In this document: positions 20,616-29,278 of the stretch, one piece after another
How the letters are laid out: each line of letters starts with the position of its first letter
Numbering within the stretch: position 1 is the first letter of the stretch
Source: Enterobacter kobei
Lineage (GTDB): Bacteria > Pseudomonadota > Gammaproteobacteria > Enterobacterales > Enterobacteriaceae
DNA: 64,000 nucleotides
Direction: 5' to 3'
NCBI RefSeq assembly: GCF_018323985.1
Contig: NZ_AP024590.1
Location: forward strand, 4,558,720 to 4,622,719
Notes under the pieces: generated by a model
What the model saw: only the letters and a program-made list of their open reading frames with translations
What the model was told of the DNA's origin: nothing
Databases searched by the model: none
Translations under genes and position numbers: made by a program

Positions 20616-20747
20616 AAGTTTGATGCTCGTGAATTAAACTTCGTAATGAATTACGTATGTTCACTCCAGAGACTTGGTATTCATTTAGCGTCCGAAGACG
20701 TTTAAGAATCCATGTCCTTGAGTGCCCACACAGATTGTCTGATAAAT

Positions 20748-20759
20748 TGTTAAAGAGCA
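20748..20759 (-). promoter_or_regulatory. rrn leader boxA antitermination signal
   Basis: On the minus strand TGCTCTTTAACA, the consensus boxA that binds NusB/NusE and prevents premature termination of the rRNA transcript. It lies in the leader 130 bp before 16S. A second copy (TGCTCTTTAAAAAT) is visible on the minus strand at about 18829-18842, before 23S. Confidence 0.88.
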
Positions 20760-20797
20760 GTTGCGACGCGCTTTAGCGCTGTGTCGCGAGGTCCCGT

Positions 20798-20825
20798 ATA
20801 TTACGTTTTCCTCGTTCAGAGTCAA
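20798..20825 (-). promoter_or_regulatory. rrn promoter P2
   Basis: Minus strand: -35 TTGACT at 20825-20820, a 16-bp spacer and -10 TAATAT at 20803-20798, followed by ACGGGACCTCGCG. It is the weaker, constitutive downstream promoter of the tandem pair. Confidence 0.88.
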
Positions 20826-20918
20826 GCGATTATTTTGCTTTTCTCTGCCGGTCATTCCCGGAGGAAGACCTTCTGACCCGCTGGCCTGTAAGCCGTTGTT
20901 CCGTGTCAGTGGAGGCGC

Positions 20919-20946
20919 ATTATAGGGAGTTATTCCGGGCTGACAA
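20919..20946 (-). promoter_or_regulatory. rrn promoter P1 with discriminator
   Basis: Minus strand: -35 TTGTCA at 20946-20941, a 16-bp spacer and -10 TATAAT at 20924-20919, then a GC-rich discriminator (GCGCCTCC), the determinant of ppGpp/DksA control. An A/T-rich UP-element-like stretch (AAAAAACTTTTCAA on the plus strand, around 20958-20971) lies just upstream, with room for Fis sites up to yieP. Confidence 0.92.
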
Positions 20947-21097
20947 CCCTTAATTTCAAAAAACTTTTCAAGCGCGTTTTTTTTCATCAAAGCGTCGTAA
21001 AAATCATCACCATCGGGCGAATTTGCTCTTTTTATCATCGACATCCACCCGCAGATGGCATACTAGAACGTAAAAATGAGAAACAGGAATGCGACGA

Positions 21098-21796
21098 ATG
21101 CCTTTAAGCGCACAACAATTGGCGGCACAAAAGAATCTTTCTTATGTACTGGCTGAAAAACTGGCACAACGGATCTTAACCGGTGAGTATGCGCCCGGTA
21201 GCATCCTGCCCGCCGAGATGGAATTAGGTGAAGCGTTCGGCGTAAGCCGTACCGCCGTAAGAGAAGCCGTAAAGACCCTGACCGCCAAAGGCATGGTGCT
21301 GCCCCGCCCGCGCATCGGTACCCGCGTGATGCCGAAAAGCAGCTGGAACTTCCTTGATAAAGAACTGCTCTCCTGGTGGATGACCGAAGAGAACTTTCAG
21401 GAAGTGATCCAGCACTTCCTGGTTCTGCGCAGCACCCTCGAACCTCAGGCATGTCAGCTTGCCGCGCTTCTCGGCAGCGCAGAGCAGAAAGCGCACCTGA
21501 ATACGCTAATGAATGAGATGGTGCAATTAAAGAAGCATTTTCAGCGCGAACGCTGGATAGAAGTGGATATGGCCTGGCATGAACATATCTACGCCATGAG
21601 CGGTAATCCGTTCCTTACCTCTTTCGCCGCCCTTTTCCATTCGGTGTACCACACCTACTTCACCTCTATTACGCAAAACGAAGTGGTTAAACTCGAAAAT
21701 CATCAGGCGATTGTGGATGCCATTCAGGAAAGTGATGCACAGCGTGCCTATGAGGCCTGCCAGATCTTATTGAATACTCCCCACCCGGCTAAATAA
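21098..21796 (+). CDS. yieP: GntR/FadR-family transcriptional regulator YieP
   Basis: GntR-type winged helix (residues ~10-75: QRILTGEYAPGSILPAEMEL, then FGVSRTAVREAVKTLTAKG) plus a C-terminal FCD all-helical ligand domain with histidines in DMAWHEHIY. 232 aa from ATG 21098 (MPLSAQQLAAQKN); AGGA at 21085-21088 is 9 nt upstream, while an in-frame ATG at 21089 has no spacer to it. The ligand is unknown. It is followed 11 bp later by hsrA. In E. coli yieP is the gene next to the rrnC promoter, as here. Confidence 0.95.
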   Translation: MPLSAQQLAAQKNLSYVLAEKLAQRILTGEYAPGSILPAEMELGEAFGVSRTAVREAVKTLTAKGMVLPRPRIGTRVMPKSSWNFLDKELLSWWMTEENFQEVIQHFLVLRSTLEPQACQLAALLGSAEQKAHLNTLMNEMVQLKKHFQRERWIEVDMAWHEHIYAMSGNPFLTSFAALFHSVYHTYFTSITQNEVVKLENHQAIVDAIQESDAQRAYEACQILLNTPHPAK

Positions 21797-21807
21797 CAGG
21801 AATTCGC

Positions 21808-23205
21808 ATGACTGAGAAAAAAGCGCGCAGTATGGCGGGCCTGCCGTGGATCGCGGCAATGGCTTTCTTTATGCAGGCGCTGGATGCGACCATTCTGAAC
21901 ACGGCACTGCCGGCCATCGCCCAGAGCCTGAACCGTTCTCCTTTAGCGATGCAGTCGGCGATTATCAGCTATACCCTGACGGTCGCTATGCTGATCCCGG
22001 CGAGCGGCTGGCTGGCAGACCGCTTCGGCACACGTCGCGTCTTTATGCTTGCCGTATCCCTTTTCACCCTCGGTTCGCTGGCCTGCGCGCTGTCGAGTTC
22101 ACTCGGTATGCTGGTCATCTTCCGGGTAGTGCAGGGGATCGGGGGTGCAATGATGATGCCGGTGGCGCGTCTGGCGCTGCTGCGTGCATATCCGCGCAGT
22201 GAACTGCTGCCGGTACTGAACTTCGTGACGATGCCTGGCCTGATAGGCCCGATCCTCGGCCCGGTGCTTGGCGGCGTGATGGTGACCTGGGCGAGCTGGC
22301 ACTGGATATTCCTGATCAACATTCCCATCGGTATCGCCGGGCTGTTGTATGCGCGTAAATATATGCCGAACTTCACGACGCCGCGCCGTGGCTTCGATAT
22401 GCGCGGCTTTTTTCTGTTCGGCCTTAGTCTGGTGCTGTTTTCCTGCGGAATGGAGCTGTTTGGCGAGAAGATTGTCGCCAGCTGGATCGCCCTGTCAGTG
22501 ATTGTCGTCGGCATTCTGCTTTTGCTGGCTTATATCCGCCACGCCCGGCGACACCCGACGCCGCTTATTGCGTTACCGATGTTTAAGACGCGGACATTTT
22601 CCGTCGGCATCGCCGGTAATCTGGCATCCCGCCTCGGTACCGGCTGCGTGCCCTTTTTAATGCCGCTGATGTTACAGGTTGGTTTTGGCTACCCGGCGCT
22701 GATCGCCGGCTGCATAATGGCTCCCACCGCGATGGGCTCTATTCTGGCGAAATCCGTGGTGACGCAGGTTCTGCGCCGCTTTGGTTATCGCAATACGCTG
22801 GTTGGCATAACGGTAATCATCGGCGTGATGATTGCCCAGTTCTCGCTTCAGTCGCCGTCGATGGCGCTGTGGATGCTGATCCTGCCGCTGTTCGTCTTAG
22901 GTATGGCGATGTCGACGCAGTTTACCGCCATGAATACCATCACCCTTGCCGATCTGAATGATGAGAACGCCAGTAGCGGGAACAGTATGCTGGCCGTTAC
23001 GCAGCAGTTGTCGATCAGTCTGGGGGTGGCAGTCAGCGCGGCGGTACTGCGCTTTTACGAAGGGTTTGATAACGCGAATACCGTGGAGCAGTTTCACTAC
23101 ACCTTTATTACTATGGGTGCGATCACGCTGATCTCCGCTTCCGTCTTTATGCTGTTAAAAGCCAAAGACGGTCGCAATTTGATTAAGGAACGGCATAAAG
23201 GTTAA
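21808..23205 (+). CDS. hsrA: MFS transporter HsrA (YieO), DHA2 family
   Basis: Inner-membrane drug:H+ antiporter-2 type permease with about 14 membrane spans; 465 aa against 475 in E. coli. The motif-A-like loop DRFGTRRVF follows TM2, and the TM5 stretch GPILGPVLGGVMVTWASWHW is the DHA2 motif C. E. coli hsrA in high copy induces homocysteine; its physiological substrate is unclear. It lies 11 bp after yieP, likely one operon. Its 3' end overlaps the convergent rbsR stop by 4 bp. Confidence 0.94.
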   Translation: MTEKKARSMAGLPWIAAMAFFMQALDATILNTALPAIAQSLNRSPLAMQSAIISYTLTVAMLIPASGWLADRFGTRRVFMLAVSLFTLGSLACALSSSLGMLVIFRVVQGIGGAMMMPVARLALLRAYPRSELLPVLNFVTMPGLIGPILGPVLGGVMVTWASWHWIFLINIPIGIAGLLYARKYMPNFTTPRRGFDMRGFFLFGLSLVLFSCGMELFGEKIVASWIALSVIVVGILLLLAYIRHARRHPTPLIALPMFKTRTFSVGIAGNLASRLGTGCVPFLMPLMLQVGFGYPALIAGCIMAPTAMGSILAKSVVTQVLRRFGYRNTLVGITVIIGVMIAQFSLQSPSMALWMLILPLFVLGMAMSTQFTAMNTITLADLNDENASSGNSMLAVTQQLSISLGVAVSAAVLRFYEGFDNANTVEQFHYTFITMGAITLISASVFMLLKAKDGRNLIKERHKG

Positions 23206-24194
23206 GCCGAGCCGCGCGCCATTAATACCGGCGTTAGTTGCAGACGCTGCTGGACCAGGGTGGGATCGGTGATGCGATGCAGTAATACATCGATAGCCAG
23301 CTCACCCAGTTCATCTTTCGGTTGATGGATAGTGGTCAGCGGGGGCGTCATGTAACGCGCCAACTCAATATCATCGTAGCCGACAATCGCCATATCCTGG
23401 GGTACTTTCAGTCCGGCCTGGTATAACGCCTGGTACGCGCCAAATGCCATAGCATCGTTACCAATAAACACCGCCTGTGGACGCTCTTTTTGCGCCAGCA
23501 GGCTCTGCATCGCCTCAAAGCCGCCGCCAAACTCAAAGTTACCGACGATCTCATCGCCTTCGCGTATTTCAAGGCCTGCGCGCGCCATGGCTTCGCGATA
23601 GCCTTCAAGGCGTAAACGTGCCGGAGTCTTATCCAGCGGTCCGGTAATACAGGCGATACGGGTGTGGCCTTTATCGATCAGATGCTGCGTTGCCATGTCG
23701 CCGCCCAGCAGCGAATTATCCTGAATGAGATCGCTGTAACCATCGAATGGCGCCCAGTCCATCATCACCGTCGGAATCGAGGGATAACGCTGCATGATCT
23801 CCTGCGAGGGCTGATGGGTTTCGGTGCACAACAGCAGTAAGCCATCGACGCGCTTTTGCATCAGCGTCTCCAGATTACTGTTCATGCGCTGTTCATCGCC
23901 TTCGGTATTACACAGCACCAGGCTGTAGCCACGCTCAAAACAGCTGCGCTCGACGCCGCGCACCAGCTCGGAATAGAAGGGGTTAGTACTGGCGGTGATC
24001 AACATGCCGATAGTGCGGGTCTGGTTGATCTTAAGACTGCGCGCCAGCGCTGAAGGGGCATAGTTCAGGCTTTTGATGGCCGCGTCCACTTTCGCGGTGA
24101 TCGCCTCGCTGACGAACCGGTCTTTATTGATAACGTGCGAAACGGTGGAAGTGGACACGCCCGCCAGCCGGGCAACATCTTTCATGGTTGCCAT
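23202..24194 (-). CDS. rbsR: Ribose operon repressor RbsR
   Basis: LacI-family repressor of rbsDACBK, released by ribose. 330 aa. N-terminal HTH MATMKDVARLAGVSTSTVSH with the hinge helix at ALARSLK, then a periplasmic-binding-protein-like ligand domain (GMLITASTNPFYSELVRGVE). Last gene of the rbs operon, 6 bp after rbsK. Palindromic operators for a LacI-type protein lie at 29069 and 29149, upstream of rbsD. Confidence 0.98.
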   Translation of the reverse strand: MATMKDVARLAGVSTSTVSHVINKDRFVSEAITAKVDAAIKSLNYAPSALARSLKINQTRTIGMLITASTNPFYSELVRGVERSCFERGYSLVLCNTEGDEQRMNSNLETLMQKRVDGLLLLCTETHQPSQEIMQRYPSIPTVMMDWAPFDGYSDLIQDNSLLGGDMATQHLIDKGHTRIACITGPLDKTPARLRLEGYREAMARAGLEIREGDEIVGNFEFGGGFEAMQSLLAQKERPQAVFIGNDAMAFGAYQALYQAGLKVPQDMAIVGYDDIELARYMTPPLTTIHQPKDELGELAIDVLLHRITDPTLVQQRLQLTPVLMARGSA

Positions 24195-24200
24195 GAAGCG

Positions 24201-25130
24201 TTACCCCTGCTGCGCCAGAAAGTCGTCTATCTCATTGCGCCACGGCACGGAGGGTTGCGCACCTTTACGCGTGACCGCAATGGCCGCCGCCGCATGAGCA
24301 AAACGGATCGCCTGCTCAAGCGGGTGGTTTTCCAGCAGCGCGGTCATCAGCGCGCCGTTAAAGGTGTCACCCGCCGCGATAGTATCGATGGCTTTTACTT
24401 TGAAGCCCGGAATGCGCTGGCCTTCGCCGTTAACGCTGGCCCACACGCCGCGGCTGCCAAGCGTAATGATCACGGTTCCGATGCCTTTGGCATGCAGCGC
24501 CTGCGCAGCCCGCGCGGCATCTTCATCCGTTTCGACGTTGATACCGGTCAGTTTTTCCGCTTCGGTTTCGTTCGGGGTGATCACATCCACCAGCGCCAGC
24601 AGCTCGTCAGACAGCTCCCGCGCAGGTGCGGGGTTTAGCACCACGCGCGTGCGATTCTGATGGGCGATTTTTGCCGCCGCCAGCACGCTTTCTACCGGCG
24701 ACTCCAGCTGCATCAACAGCGCGGAAGCCGCAGCGATACGATCGCGCTGTGCTTCAACCAGCGCCACAGACAGCGCAGCGTTAGCCCCCGCATGAATACC
24801 GATGACATTCTCCCCTTCAGCGTTAACAAAAATCAGCGCCACGCCGGTGGATTCACCGTTGATAACACTGACCGGCGCGACATCGATGTTGTCGCTCGCC
24901 AGTTGCTTACGGACCCGTTCGCCAGTGTCGTCATCGCCTGTGCAGGCGATAAACGCAATATCTGCGCCGCTACGTCCAGCGGCAACCGCCTGGTTGGCAC
25001 CTTTACCACCAAAAGCGACCTGATACTGATTGCCGGTAACGGTTTCACCCGGCGTCGGGAAAGAGTCAAGGTTGAGAATGTGATCGGCATTAATGCTGCC
25101 AAGGACGACGAGTTTACCTGCCATGTTCAT
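24201..25130 (-). CDS. rbsK: Ribokinase
   Basis: Phosphorylates ribose to ribose 5-phosphate. PfkB family: N-terminal GSINADHILNL and GGKGANQAVAAGR, and the C-terminal DTIAAGDTFNGA anion hole with catalytic Asp. I start at ATG 25130 (MNMAGKLVVLGS, 309 aa, the K-12 length), with AGGA about 10 nt upstream; the open frame extends 33 codons further without a matching homologous N-terminus. Between rbsB and rbsR. Confidence 0.97.
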   Translation of the reverse strand: MNMAGKLVVLGSINADHILNLDSFPTPGETVTGNQYQVAFGGKGANQAVAAGRSGADIAFIACTGDDDTGERVRKQLASDNIDVAPVSVINGESTGVALIFVNAEGENVIGIHAGANAALSVALVEAQRDRIAAASALLMQLESPVESVLAAAKIAHQNRTRVVLNPAPARELSDELLALVDVITPNETEAEKLTGINVETDEDAARAAQALHAKGIGTVIITLGSRGVWASVNGEGQRIPGFKVKAIDTIAAGDTFNGALMTALLENHPLEQAIRFAHAAAAIAVTRKGAQPSVPWRNEIDDFLAQQG

Positions 25131-25234
25131 AGTTGGATCATCCTGTAAATGCGCCACCCGGAGTGGCGCGTGCCCTGCTTTTCTTTTATGTTCTTTTTCC
25201 TGCCGTCGCGTGAGGCGGCGGCAGGACAATCACA

Positions 25235-26125
25235 TTACTGTTTGATAACCAGTTTCAGATCAACCGGGTATTTCGCCTGAACTTTCTCGCCTTTGATCAC
25301 TTTGTCAGCGGTTTCAACGCCTTTCGCGCCGATCTGCTCCGGTAACTGTGCGATGGTCGCCGCCAGTTTACCGTCATTTACCGCTTTTTCACCGTCTGGC
25401 GTACCGTCAAAACCTACTACCATCACGTCGGTTTTACCCGCAGTTTGCAGCGCACGCAGTGCGCCCAGCGCCATTTCATCGTTCTGTGCGAACACGGCTT
25501 TCACGTCCGGGTGCGCCGTCAGCAGGTTCTGCATAACGTTCAGACCTTTGGTACGGTCAAAGTCAGCCGGCTGGCTGGCCAGCACGTCGAATTTGTGAGC
25601 CGCAACGGCCTGCTGGAAGCCTTCGCCACGCTCACGCGCTGCAGAGGTACCGGCGATGCCCTGCAGCTCGATCACTTTAGCGCCTTCACCCGCTTTTTTA
25701 GCGATGTAGTCACCAGCGATTTTGCCGCCCAGCACATTATCAGAAGCGATGTGGCTGACTACATCACCTTTAGCGGCCATACGGTCAAGGGTGATCACCG
25801 GGATTTTGGCCTGGTTTGCCATCTTCACGGCGTTACCTACCGCGTCGGAATCGGTCGGGTTAATCAACAGCAATTTGGTGCCACGTACGGTTAAATCCTG
25901 AACGTTCGCCAGCTCTTTCGCCGGGTTGTTCTGCGAATCCAGAACTACCAGGTTGTAGCCCAGTTTGTCTGCTTCTTTTTGTGCACCGTCTTTCAGGGAG
26001 ACGAAGAACGGGTTATTCAGGGTGGAGACCACCAGCGCGATGGTGTCTTTCGCCATGGCGTTTGCGCTTACGGTCGCACTCAGTGCTACGGCAGAAACCA
26101 GGGTAGCCAGTTTTTTCATGTTCAT
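25235..26125 (-). CDS. rbsB: D-ribose-binding periplasmic protein
   Basis: High-affinity ribose receptor that delivers substrate to RbsAC and to the Trg chemoreceptor. 296 aa with a signal peptide (MNMKKLATLVSAVALSATVSANAMA, cleavage near residue 25). The mature start KDTIALVVSTLNNPFFVSLK is characteristic, and the hinge region QNDEMALGALRALQ is conserved. Fourth gene of rbsDACBK. Almost identical to the E. coli protein. Confidence 0.99.
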   Translation of the reverse strand: MNMKKLATLVSAVALSATVSANAMAKDTIALVVSTLNNPFFVSLKDGAQKEADKLGYNLVVLDSQNNPAKELANVQDLTVRGTKLLLINPTDSDAVGNAVKMANQAKIPVITLDRMAAKGDVVSHIASDNVLGGKIAGDYIAKKAGEGAKVIELQGIAGTSAARERGEGFQQAVAAHKFDVLASQPADFDRTKGLNVMQNLLTAHPDVKAVFAQNDEMALGALRALQTAGKTDVMVVGFDGTPDGEKAVNDGKLAATIAQLPEQIGAKGVETADKVIKGEKVQAKYPVDLKLVIKQ

Positions 26126-26151
26126 ATTCAGATGTCCTGTAATGTCATTGA

Positions 26152-27117
26152 TTACTGTTTTTTGTTGTCTACCAGGACCGCCAGCAAAATCACCACTGCT
26201 TTCACGATCATCTGGTAATAGGAGGAAACACCTAGCAAATTCAGACCATTATTGAGGAAGCCCAGAATCAATGCGCCGATAAGCGTGCCAACAATTCGGC
26301 CTTTACCACCCGCAAGGCTCGTTCCCCCCAGCACTACCGCCGCGATGGCATCCAGCTCGTAACCGGTGCCCGCCGTCGGCTGGGCGGAGGAGAGACGCGC
26401 AACTTCAATAATGCCCGCCAGAGAAGCCAGAAGGCCGCTCAGCGAATACACGATAATCTTAATTTTGTTCACACTGATGCCGGACAGACGCGTTGCCGCT
26501 TCGTTACCGCCCAGCGCATAGATATACCGACCAAGACGGGTGTGATGCAACATATACCACGCGGCAAGGAAGACAAATCCCATAATCCATACCGGCGCCG
26601 GGATCCCCAGCGGGCGACCGATACCAAACCAGCCAAACACATCGGCATTTTCAGTAAAGCCGGTATTTACCGGGCTGCCATTGGTGTAGACCATGGTTGC
26701 CCCGCGCAGCAGCAGCATCATGACCAGCGTGGCAATAAACGCCTGTACGCGGCCTTTCGCGACGATAACGCCGGTCATGGCACCGATAGCTGCGCCCAAT
26801 GCCAGCGCGCCTGCCACCGCCACCAGCGCATTCACTTCCATCCCCACAAGCGAAGCGGCTACCGCGCCAGTTAACGCCAGTAAAGAACCGACGGACAGGT
26901 CGATCCCGGAGGTCAGAATGACCAGCGTCATCCCCACCGCCATAATGGCGTTAACCGACGTCTGTTGCAGGATGTTGAACAGGTTATTGACGGTAAAAAA
27001 GTTCGGGCTAAGGGTGGAGACAATCGCAATCAGCACCAGCAGGGCAATCAGCGATTTTTGTTCCATCAGCCACGCTTTGTTGAAATAGCGGCGGGTAGAA
27101 ACGGTTTGGGTACTCAT
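26152..27117 (-). CDS. rbsC: Ribose ABC transporter permease
   Basis: Inner-membrane permease of the ribose importer, 321 aa with 8-10 hydrophobic spans. The branched-chain/ribose permease signature DLSVGSLLALTGA and the late GKGRIVGTLIGALILGFLNN are visible. The start overlaps the rbsA stop by 4 bp. It works with RbsA (ATPase) and RbsB (receptor). Confidence 0.98.
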   Translation of the reverse strand: MSTQTVSTRRYFNKAWLMEQKSLIALLVLIAIVSTLSPNFFTVNNLFNILQQTSVNAIMAVGMTLVILTSGIDLSVGSLLALTGAVAASLVGMEVNALVAVAGALALGAAIGAMTGVIVAKGRVQAFIATLVMMLLLRGATMVYTNGSPVNTGFTENADVFGWFGIGRPLGIPAPVWIMGFVFLAAWYMLHHTRLGRYIYALGGNEAATRLSGISVNKIKIIVYSLSGLLASLAGIIEVARLSSAQPTAGTGYELDAIAAVVLGGTSLAGGKGRIVGTLIGALILGFLNNGLNLLGVSSYYQMIVKAVVILLAVLVDNKKQ

Positions 27118-28628
27118 TGCCTGGACTCCTGCGTCTCGCGATTTAGCTTGCCAACGGCGGCAGCCATCAGCACTTCCTGGGTGGCCTGTTCGCGGGTGAA
27201 TTCTCCGCCCAGATGCCCTTCATGCATCACCATGATGCGATCGCTCATGCCGATCACTTCCGGCATTTCCGATGACACCAGGATGATGCTCAATCCCTCA
27301 GCCTTAAACTGATTGATTAACTGATAAATTTCTTTCTTCGCCCCCACGTCCACACCGCGCGTAGGTTCGTCCAGAATCAGCACTTTCGGACGCGTCATCA
27401 GCCCACGGGCGATGGCCACCTTTTGCTGATTCCCGCCGGACAGCAGGCCAATCGGCTGCTCCATCGACGGCGTTTTGACGTTAAACAGACGGACGAAATC
27501 TCCCACCGCCTGCTGTTCATCTTTGTGCTTCAGGCGCCCACCGGCATGGCTGAAATAGCGCAGCGCGGTAAGCGACATGTTCTCTTTTACCGACATACCG
27601 AGCACCAGCCCGTCGCGCTTGCGGTCTTCGGAGATATACACGATGCCGTTCGCCAGGCCATCCTGCGGAGAGCGGGTGACCACTTCATGGCCATCAAGCG
27701 TGACATAGCCGCTGGTGCGCGGCAGTGCGCCGTATAACACTTTCATCAGCTCGGTACGTCCGGCTCCCATCAGCCCGGCCACTCCGAGGATCTCCCCTTT
27801 ACGCAGCACGAAGGAGACGTTATCCACGCCCGGGCCGCAGACGGCATCCACTTTCAGGCGAATATCACCAGGCGCTTTATCAAGATGGGGGTACTGCTCT
27901 TCCAGCTTACGTCCCACCATCATCTCAATCAGCGTATCTTCACTGAGCGTGGTGACTTCACGTTCGGCAATAAACTGCCCGTCGCGGAACACCGTCACGT
28001 CGTCGCAGATTTCGAAGATCTCTTTCATGCGGTGGGAAATATAAACAATGCCGCGCCCCTGGGATTTTAGTTCGCGAATGACGCGGAACAGGGAGTCGGT
28101 TTCGGTATCGGTCAGCGCATCGGTCGGCTCATCCATAATGATGACTTTTGACTCGAAGCTCAGCACCTTGGCGATTTCCACCATTTGCTGATCGCCAATC
28201 GACAAATCGCCCACCAGCCTGTCGCTTTTAAAGCGCAGGTTCAGTTTGGCGAGCAGGACGTTTGCTTCGGCATACATCTTTTTCCAGTCGATCTTGCCGA
28301 ACCGGTTTACGAATTCGCGGCCTAAAAAGATGTTTTCCGCAATGGTGAGCTGCGGGATCAGGTTCAGTTCCTGATGAATGATGCCGATACCGGCTTCCTG
28401 AGAGGATTTCGGTCCGGTAAAGGTGGTTTCCTGACCGAGCCACAACAGTGAGCCGGCATCACGCTGATAAATGCCCGTTAAGACTTTCATCATTGTGGAT
28501 TTACCGGCGCCGTTTTCGCCCACCAGCGCCATTACACGGCCAGGATAAACGTTAAGCGCGGCGCCTGACAGGGCTTTTACGCCGGGGAACGCTTTATCGA
28601 TCCCCTTGAGTTGCAATAATGCGTCCAT
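27114..28628 (-). CDS. rbsA: Ribose ABC transporter ATP-binding protein
   Basis: Tandem-cassette sugar ATPase, 504 aa from ATG 28628 (MDALLQLKGIDKAFPGVKAL); GAGG just upstream supports this start over an in-frame upstream codon in the rbsD end. The first cassette has Walker A GENGAGKST and LSIGDQQMVEIAKVL. The second has a degenerate P-loop (GLMGAGRTE) and signature LSGGNQQKVAIARGL with Walker B VLILDEPT. Eight bp after rbsD, overlapping rbsC by 4 bp. Confidence 0.98.
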   Translation of the reverse strand: MDALLQLKGIDKAFPGVKALSGAALNVYPGRVMALVGENGAGKSTMMKVLTGIYQRDAGSLLWLGQETTFTGPKSSQEAGIGIIHQELNLIPQLTIAENIFLGREFVNRFGKIDWKKMYAEANVLLAKLNLRFKSDRLVGDLSIGDQQMVEIAKVLSFESKVIIMDEPTDALTDTETDSLFRVIRELKSQGRGIVYISHRMKEIFEICDDVTVFRDGQFIAEREVTTLSEDTLIEMMVGRKLEEQYPHLDKAPGDIRLKVDAVCGPGVDNVSFVLRKGEILGVAGLMGAGRTELMKVLYGALPRTSGYVTLDGHEVVTRSPQDGLANGIVYISEDRKRDGLVLGMSVKENMSLTALRYFSHAGGRLKHKDEQQAVGDFVRLFNVKTPSMEQPIGLLSGGNQQKVAIARGLMTRPKVLILDEPTRGVDVGAKKEIYQLINQFKAEGLSIILVSSEMPEVIGMSDRIMVMHEGHLGGEFTREQATQEVLMAAAVGKLNRETQESRQ

Positions 28629-28635
28629 GGCAGCC

Positions 28636-29055
28636 TCAGAATGTGACGCCAGCGCAGAGAATGATATTCGCATACGGGGAACACTCCCCGCTGCGAATCA
28701 CCGCCTGACTGTCTGCGGTTTGTTGTTTAAACGTTTCGTGTGAAACATAACGAACGTCTATGGTATTTCCCTGGTGTTGTTGCAGCTGCTCTATGTGGCG
28801 GAGCAACGTTTCGTGGAGCTGCGGATTATGATCTTTAATTTCCGTCGCGAGAATGGCTGCCTCAACCTGCATTTCCGTCGTCACGACCTCCAGCACCTGC
28901 ATAAAGGAGGGCACGCCCTGTGTCAGAGCCATATCAATACGCTGCGTGCTATGGGGAACCGGCAATCCGGCGTCGCATACGACCAGCGTATCAGTATGTC
29001 CCAGACGGGATATTACCGACGACATATCAGAATTCAGTACAGACCCTTTCTTCAT
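28636..29055 (-). CDS. rbsD: D-ribose pyranase
   Basis: Interconverts beta-pyran and beta-furan forms of ribose so that ribokinase can use it; forms a decamer. 139 aa from ATG 29055 (MKKGSVLNSDMSSVISRLGH), with GGAG 6 nt upstream; an ATG four codons earlier lies too close to the ribosome binding site. The catalytic His in RLGHTD and the C-terminal ECSPYANIILCAGVTF are present. First gene of the rbs operon, 14 bp from an RbsR operator. Confidence 0.97.
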   Translation of the reverse strand: MKKGSVLNSDMSSVISRLGHTDTLVVCDAGLPVPHSTQRIDMALTQGVPSFMQVLEVVTTEMQVEAAILATEIKDHNPQLHETLLRHIEQLQQHQGNTIDVRYVSHETFKQQTADSQAVIRSGECSPYANIILCAGVTF

Positions 29056-29068
29056 TTTTATCTCCACT

Positions 29069-29084
29069 AGCGAAACGTTTCGCT
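29069..29084 (-). promoter_or_regulatory. RbsR operator 1
   Basis: AGCGAAACGTTTCGCT, a perfect 16-bp palindrome with the LacI-family ACGT core, immediately upstream of the rbsD ribosome binding site. It matches the known E. coli RbsR operator. Confidence 0.88.
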
Positions 29085-29137
29085 GCGTGCAGTGTAGCGC
29101 TAAGAATGTTCACAAAACCATCACAACGTAACGGAAT

Positions 29138-29163
29138 TGTGATCGCCGTCGAAACGTTTCGCT
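29138..29163 (-). promoter_or_regulatory. Second RbsR operator with overlapping CRP-like site
   Basis: A second near-perfect palindrome (TCGAAACGTTTCGCT, 29149-29163), 80 bp from the first, overlaps a CRP-like element TGTGA-N6-TCGAA starting at 29138. Overlap would allow RbsR to compete with CRP, or the two operators to loop. The operator match is seen directly; function is inferred. Confidence 0.6.
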
Positions 29164-29195
29164 AAGTCAAATGGGAAGAAATAATAACAGGGAAT

Positions 29196-29265
29196 ATGCC
29201 GGGTGGCGCTGCGCTTACCCGGCCTACGGTCTGTAGGCCCGTGCAAGCGAAGCGCCGCCGGGCGG
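29196..29265. repeat. REP/BIME element between rbsD and kup
   Basis: Two opposed palindromic units (GCCGGGTGGCGCTGCGCTTA... and ...GAAGCGCCGCCGGGC) joined by a GGCCTAC-N-GTAGGCC core. Located after the kup stop, where such elements stabilise 3' mRNA ends and bind IHF or gyrase. Confidence 0.85.
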
Positions 29266-29278
29266 AGGCGTTCAGAGA

